The notes beneath the pieces were generated by a model, which had not been told where the DNA came from, made no database searches, and saw only the letters and a program-made list of their open reading frames with translations. Source: an uncultured Trueperaceae bacterium (lineage in GTDB: Bacteria; Deinococcota; Deinococci; Deinococcales; Trueperaceae). Taken from it: a stretch of DNA of 25,593 nucleotides. The stretch spans positions 1 to 25,593 of the forward strand of contig CALDPK010000176.1 of NCBI GenBank assembly GCA_937911855.1, in the 5' to 3' direction. A program made the position numbers and the translations under genes. Shown in pieces: positions 21,551 to 25,593 of the stretch (position 1 is its first letter; each line of letters begins with the position of its first letter).

Positions 21551-22605
21551 GCTGGACCACCTGTGGGCACGGAGGCGGTGATCTTCATTCCCTCGCCGGC
21601 AGCCAGCTCGAGGCGGCCGCCCAGTGCCTGCAGACGTTCGCGCATGCCGCGCAGGCCCTCCCCTTCCACGATCCGGCCGCCCCGGCCGTCATCAGCTACC
21701 GTCAGGGCCACCTGGGCCCCGTCCGCGCGCAGCGTGACCGTGCAGCTGCGGGCAGCCGAGTGACGCAGCACGTTGGTGACCGCCTCACGCAGCACCAGCG
21801 CCAGGACCGGCTCGGTCTCGGGCTCGAGGCTGAATTCTCCGATGTCTTCCGTCAGTTCGATGTCCGCTGCTTCAAGGGCCAGGCGCACGTTGGCCAGTTC
21901 GCCTTCGAAGCCCCGTTCGCGGTAACCGCTGATCGACATGCGCACGTCCTTCAGGGCGTCGCGCGCCAGCTTCTCGACGTCCCTGATCTCCGCCGCCGCT
22001 CGCTCAGGGTCGTCGCGGAACAGCCTGCCCGCGAGCTCCGACTTGAGGACGACGACCGACAGGGTGTGGCCCAGCACGTCATGCATGTCGCGGGCTATCC
22101 GTTCACGCTCGGCGATCTTGCTGACTGTGGCGATCTGTTCGTTGGCCTGGCGCAGCCGCCGGTTCACTTCGGCACGCTCCTGCTCGCCGATGGAAACCAC
22201 GCCGGCGAACAGCAGCATGGCCACTGAGATGGCGTGCGAGAAGCTGGCTGCGAAGGTGTCATGGATGAAGTAGAGGGCGATTCCCTGCAGGATGATGACG
22301 CCGGCCACGAGCGCCAGGATCCGCCACAGCCTCCGTCCCGTGTGGACGCCGCCGAACATGAAAGCCGAGTACACGAAGAACACCGACGCTCCCGGGTTTA
22401 CGAAGCTGGCACCGAAACCGACAGCGACTGCCAGCCACGGGTACCAGGGCTTCAGGACCGACATGGTCAGGTACCAGAAAGCGAAACCGGCAGCCAGGCC
22501 GATCGCCAGCAGCCAGTCCAGCGGCCCGCCGGGTTGAAGGGCGGGCTGCATGAACAGGATCGCGAGGTAGATCAGGTGGACGTAGCGCTCGCGCACCGGC
22601 TCCAT
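21547..22605 (-). CDS. DesK-like sensor histidine kinase
   Basis: This 352-residue membrane kinase of the HisKA_3 class has four to five predicted transmembrane segments in the first 140 residues, with no large extracellular sensor domain. A short coiled linker (EQERAEVNRRLRQANEQIATVSKIAE) follows. The phospho-acceptor is His175 in ERIARDMHDVLGHTL, and the ATP-binding domain has the N box EAVTNVLRHS and G boxes DDGRGG and GLRGMRERLQALGG. I chose the ATG at 22605 because AGGAGG stands 5 nt upstream. A GTG at 22641 in frame overlaps the permease stop and is less likely. Intramembrane-sensing kinases like this are often paired with ABC exporters that detect membrane-active drugs. Confidence 0.92.
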   Translation of the reverse strand: MEPVRERYVHLIYLAILFMQPALQPGGPLDWLLAIGLAAGFAFWYLTMSVLKPWYPWLAVAVGFGASFVNPGASVFFVYSAFMFGGVHTGRRLWRILALVAGVIILQGIALYFIHDTFAASFSHAISVAMLLFAGVVSIGEQERAEVNRRLRQANEQIATVSKIAERERIARDMHDVLGHTLSVVVLKSELAGRLFRDDPERAAAEIRDVEKLARDALKDVRMSISGYRERGFEGELANVRLALEAADIELTEDIGEFSLEPETEPVLALVLREAVTNVLRHSAARSCTVTLRADGAQVALTVADDGRGGRIVEGEGLRGMRERLQALGGRLELAAGEGMKITASVPTGGPA

Positions 22606-22630
22606 CCTGACCTCCTGCGCGGTGTTTACC

Positions 22631-23443
22631 TCAGCCGACACTCTTGCCTGAGTCTCGGCGGTACAGCAGCACGGCGAGCGCCAGGAACAGGGCCGTGAAC
22701 ACGGCCAGGTACAGGAGGCTGGGCCAGGCGGATTCCAGCAGACTGGCGCCGAGCGGCATCAGTGCCAGCTGGCCGAAGTGGTAGGTGGGCAGCCACGGGG
22801 CGATGTTCTGGATGAACGAGGGCAGCATGGTGAGTGGGATCCACATGCCGGACAGGAAGCCCAGGGGCAGGTAGATGAAGTTGACGATTACCGGTGCCGA
22901 GTTCGGACCTGCCACGTAGCCGAAGGCCAGGCCGAGCGCGCAGAACGGGATGACGCCTGCGACGAGGGTCACGAACATGACCGACCAGGTCTCAATTGGC
23001 AGACGGATGCCCTGGGTGATTGCGCCGGCGGCGAACAGCATGAGGACGATTATCGCCGACATGAGCAGTGCCATGCAGGTCTTGGCGGCGAAGTACGCCA
23101 GTGGCGGCATGGGCGAGGCGCGCTTGATGATCATCCAGCCCTGCCCGCGTTCCGTGGCGATGCCGACCCCGTAACCGAACATGGCTGCGCCGACCACCCC
23201 GAATGAGCCCATGGTTGCCAGCATGTACGCTGCGGTGCTGGTGCCGGCAAGTTCGTTCCCGCCGTACATCACGGCGAACAGGAGATAGAACATGAGCGGG
23301 AACATGAGTGAAGAGAGCGTGTAGGCAGGCATGCGGAGGTTCTTGCGGACTTCGTTGCGGAACTCGAGCCAGTAGATGCGCGCGAGTGAACGGGTGTGGC
23401 CGCTGGCGGCCGGGGGTGCTGTGGTGGTGATTGCCTGATTCAT
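22631..23443 (-). CDS. ABC-2 type exporter permease
   Basis: This 270-residue integral membrane protein has an N-terminal cytoplasmic stretch and about six helices. The first is LMFPLMFYLLFAVMYG, and later ones include MALLMSAIIVLMLFAAGAI and MFVTLVAGVIPFCALGLAFGYV. The ABC-2 signature region is FIYLPLGFLSGMWIPLTMLPSFIQNIAPWLPTYHFGQL. The last helix ends RRDSGKSVG. Its start overlaps the ATPase stop (ATGA). With the ATPase it should form a dimeric exporter. The substrate is unknown, perhaps an antibiotic or lipid given the kinase/regulator partners downstream. Confidence 0.92.
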   Translation of the reverse strand: MNQAITTTAPPAASGHTRSLARIYWLEFRNEVRKNLRMPAYTLSSLMFPLMFYLLFAVMYGGNELAGTSTAAYMLATMGSFGVVGAAMFGYGVGIATERGQGWMIIKRASPMPPLAYFAAKTCMALLMSAIIVLMLFAAGAITQGIRLPIETWSVMFVTLVAGVIPFCALGLAFGYVAGPNSAPVIVNFIYLPLGFLSGMWIPLTMLPSFIQNIAPWLPTYHFGQLALMPLGASLLESAWPSLLYLAVFTALFLALAVLLYRRDSGKSVG

Positions 23444-24381
23444 GACTTCTCCCCTGTTCCGGTAAGGCTGATGAATGCTTCGTCCAGGCTGACTGCTGTC
23501 ACTTGCAGGTCGCTGAGTTCGGCGTCCCTGAACAGGAGCGCGCGGGTCACTTCTTCGGCGTCGGTCACGAGCAGCTCCAGCCTGCCGCCTTCACGGCGCG
23601 CCTGCAGTACGCCGTGCAGCTCGCTGGCGGAGTCCACGTCTGTGGACGTCCTGGCGCTCACGCGCCTGCCGGCGGTGCTGGCCTTGATCTGCGCCGGGGT
23701 GCCGTCCGCAACGATCGTGCCCCTGCGGAGCATCACGATGCGGTCCGCCAGCTCGTCGGCTTCCTCCAGGTAATGCGTCGTCAGCAGTACCGTACGGCCG
23801 CTGGAGCTGAGCTCGCGGACCAGCTGCCACATGGCGCGGCGCGTCTCCACGTCAAGGCCGGTCGTCGGTTCGTCCAGGAACAGCACTTCGGGATCACCGA
23901 TGAGCGCCAGGGCCAGGTGAAGCCGCTGCCGCTGACCGCCGGAGAGCTTCGAGTACATGCGCTTCTCCAGGCCAGTGAGCCCGGTGGCTTCGAGCAGGTC
24001 CCTGATCCTGAGCGGCTGCGGGTAGTAGGCGGCGAAGCCTTCCAGGTGTTCCTGGACGGTCAGTGTTTCCGGGATGCCTGACACCTGCATGAGCGTGCCG
24101 GTACGGACGCGGTTGGCGGTGCTGTCGGGTGAAGCTCCGAACATGAGCGCCTGGCCGCGGTCGGGACGCAGCAGCCCCAGCAGCAGGTTGATGGCAGTGG
24201 TCTTGCCGGCGCCGTTGGGACCGAGCAGCGCGATTGTCTCGCCGGTCTGGATCTTAAGGTCGACATTGTCGAGCGCCTTGACCTTGCCGTAGCTCTTCGT
24301 TACCGCGCGCAGTTCGAGTGCGCTCGCCTGCTGGATGTGCGGGACTGGTCCCGTCTGAATTGTGGTGCTGGTGGTCTGCAC
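23440..24381 (-). CDS. ABC transporter ATP-binding protein (exporter type)
   Basis: This 313-residue ATPase of the CcmA/DrrA-like ABC-2 group has Walker A GPNGAGKTT, signature LSGGQRQR, Walker B VLFLDEPTTGLD and the H-loop TTHYLEEADELADR. A C-terminal domain of about 90 residues after VADGTPAQIKA is typical of DrrA-type ATPases. About 23 residues precede the conserved core (ALELRAVTKSYG). The GTG start has AAGGAGGGG 6 nt upstream and is the first gene of the operon. Nearest known logic: export modules such as the YvfRSTU and Lnr systems of Bacillus, where a kinase/regulator pair controls the exporter. Confidence 0.95.
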   Translation of the reverse strand: MQTTSTTIQTGPVPHIQQASALELRAVTKSYGKVKALDNVDLKIQTGETIALLGPNGAGKTTAINLLLGLLRPDRGQALMFGASPDSTANRVRTGTLMQVSGIPETLTVQEHLEGFAAYYPQPLRIRDLLEATGLTGLEKRMYSKLSGGQRQRLHLALALIGDPEVLFLDEPTTGLDVETRRAMWQLVRELSSSGRTVLLTTHYLEEADELADRIVMLRRGTIVADGTPAQIKASTAGRRVSARTSTDVDSASELHGVLQARREGGRLELLVTDAEEVTRALLFRDAELSDLQVTAVSLDEAFISLTGTGEKS

Positions 24382-24387
24382 TCTGAC

Positions 24388-24413
24388 CCCTCCTTCTGTT
24401 ACACCTGATTATC
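24388..24413 (-). promoter_or_regulatory. Promoter -10 and ribosome binding site of the ABC exporter operon
   Basis: On the minus strand GATAAT (24408-24413) is followed by AAGGAGGGG (24388-24396), 6 nt before the GTG start. No -35 match lies at the expected distance, which suggests activator-dependent transcription, fitting the response regulator in the operon. Confidence 0.5.
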
Positions 24414-24470
24414 TGCGGGAGGGGTATGGGGCCGGTACTGCAATGCGTCAGCAGCGGGACATGACGTTTG

Positions 24471-25593
24471 TCACTCCGTCCCTGTCCTGTTGCCGGGCAC
24501 GTTCTCGGGCGGCTGATCGGCAGCCCAGCGCGTCTGCGCCCACAGGCCGCGGATGGCGGCAACTTCATGGGCACTCAGCTGCGCCCGGTCGAACAGGCGC
24601 CGGTAAATATGTTCGACGCCGGCCGCTCTGTTCGGGTCTGTATAGCCGATGTGGTGCAGCACGCTCATGAACTGCGCGTACATCCCTTCCAGCTGGTCAC
24701 GGGGGGCAAGGTCGTCCAGGCGCCGGAACGTGGTTCCCGACTGGCTCTGCTGGAACCATTCGTAACAGAGGACGTTCACCGCCTGCGCCAGGTTGAGCGA
24801 GCCGAACTCCGCGTTGATCGGTACTGTCACAATTGCCCGCGCCAGCGCGACATCGCCGAGGCCGTGTGCGACCGCGCGCCGCAGCCGTTCCACCGCCGCG
24901 AGAATCGCGGCGACATAGACAACGGCGTAGAGCAGGGTCAGGGCGACAAAGCCGCCGGGAAGCTCGAGGCCGTGGACGATCTGCGTCTTGATGTCGAAGG
25001 CCGAAAAGGCCGGCATCACCCAGCCAATCGCCTGGACGACCGCGGCGATGACGGGCGACACATCGACTTGAGCGCCGAACGCCCGAAGGTCGGCACTGAG
25101 GAGGCCGATGACGTAGATCCCGGCCGAGAAGGCAATCGACAGCAGCGCGCTCGATGAGAATGTCGAGAAGAACAGCGCGACGGCCACGAGGAGGGCGGCT
25201 TCGGCTCCTGTCATGACGGTGACGAGCAGCAGACGCGGATCGAGAAGCGGCGCATCGAGCGCGGCGCGCGAGGCCGGTGTCAGTCGGGTCGCCATGACGG
25301 ACAGCAGCAGGTAGAGCGCAGCCGTCATCCCGATGAGGTTCACGGCGACCGTGAGGAGCAGTCCACCGTACTTGCCGACGATCAGTTCCCAGCGCGCCAG
25401 AGGCTTGGACAGCAGGGAAACGATACTGCGCCGCTCGATCTCACCCGCGACGAGACCGACACCGACGACGATGGCCATGAGCAGAACGGCCATCTCGATG
25501 ACCGCCAGCCCGAAGTCCTTGATGATCTTGACGTCCTGCCCTGCCGTGATCTCGGCAACGACGATCGATGCCAGCACCAGAAGAACCGCCACG
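24471..25593 (-). CDS. Hybrid ORF: ABC-2 type permease joined to TrmJ-like RNA methyltransferase C-terminal half (partial)
   Basis: The frame is open from the window's right edge to the stop at 24471, with no certain start inside the window. The first about 240 residues are an ABC-2 permease: GQDVKIIKDFGLAVIE, GEIERRSIVSLLSKPLARWELIVGKYGG and several hydrophobic helices. From about VAHGLGDVALARAIVTVP it becomes the C-terminal half of a SPOUT RNA methyltransferase of the TrmJ/LasT group, with the motif 3 signature PINAEFGSLNLAQAVNVLCYEW and a helical tail (GYTDPNRAAGVEHIYRRLFDRAQLSAHEV). The methyltransferase's motif 1 and 2 regions and the permease's normal end are missing. The tail probably belongs to the central genome and the permease to another. 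A true fusion protein seems unlikely. Confidence 0.75.
   Translation of the reverse strand, partial: VAVLLVLASIVVAEITAGQDVKIIKDFGLAVIEMAVLLMAIVVGVGLVAGEIERRSIVSLLSKPLARWELIVGKYGGLLLTVAVNLIGMTAALYLLLSVMATRLTPASRAALDAPLLDPRLLLVTVMTGAEAALLVAVALFFSTFSSSALLSIAFSAGIYVIGLLSADLRAFGAQVDVSPVIAAVVQAIGWVMPAFSAFDIKTQIVHGLELPGGFVALTLLYAVVYVAAILAAVERLRRAVAHGLGDVALARAIVTVPINAEFGSLNLAQAVNVLCYEWFQQSQSGTTFRRLDDLAPRDQLEGMYAQFMSVLHHIGYTDPNRAAGVEHIYRRLFDRAQLSAHEVAAIRGLWAQTRWAADQPPENVPGNRTGTE

Overview
The window is high-GC bacterial DNA with tightly packed housekeeping genes. The central block (about 1.39-24.85 kb) reads as one genome, most likely Deinococcota (a Deinococcus/Truepera-type lineage). Three things point there. 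The DNA polymerase I resembles Thermus Pol I and its middle domain has no proofreading motif. One response regulator has a C-terminal winged-helix/BTAD output of a kind I associate with Deinococcus. Eight genes have a TAnnnT -10 box only 6-7 nt before the start codon, the arrangement of leaderless mRNAs known to be common in Deinococcus. The taxonomic call is inference from sequence reading only.

Layout. Left flank (1 to about 1.38 kb, all minus strand): start of a SufS-like cysteine desulfurase homologue, a small unknown protein, a two-helix membrane protein placed like an anti-sigma factor, and the C-terminal part of an ECF sigma factor. The sigma part is joined in frame to the front of an Fe-S DinG/XPD-like helicase, and the join looks chimeric. 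Central block: tRNA-Leu(GAG); trmH; a cold-shock protein with a long leader; a P1-family peptidase; a class A penicillin-binding protein; the trp operon (leader peptide, trpE, trpG, a glycosyltransferase, trpD); fabI; a BTAD response regulator; a CDP-alcohol phosphatidyltransferase; a short-chain dehydrogenase; polA; glmM; a Phd/RelE-type toxin-antitoxin pair with a strong terminator; a Ser-Ser-Arg tRNA cluster; an aldo/keto reductase; and an ABC ATPase-permease-histidine kinase-response regulator operon. Right flank (about 24.86 kb to the end): an ABC-2 permease joined in frame to the C-terminal half of a TrmJ-like RNA methyltransferase, a second chimeric-looking join.

How it works together. 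The trp operon has a 19-codon leader peptide with two Trp codons next to mutually exclusive hairpins, so it looks controlled by ribosome-mediated attenuation. The leader peptide itself appears to start a leaderless transcript. The ABC/two-component operon is built like antibiotic-sensing export modules. GlmM, PBP1 and FabI serve cell-envelope synthesis, and PolA and the helicase DNA maintenance. The two hybrid ORFs at the ends suggest the contig may join pieces of up to three genomes. Gene content outside the central block should not be assigned to the same organism without read support.
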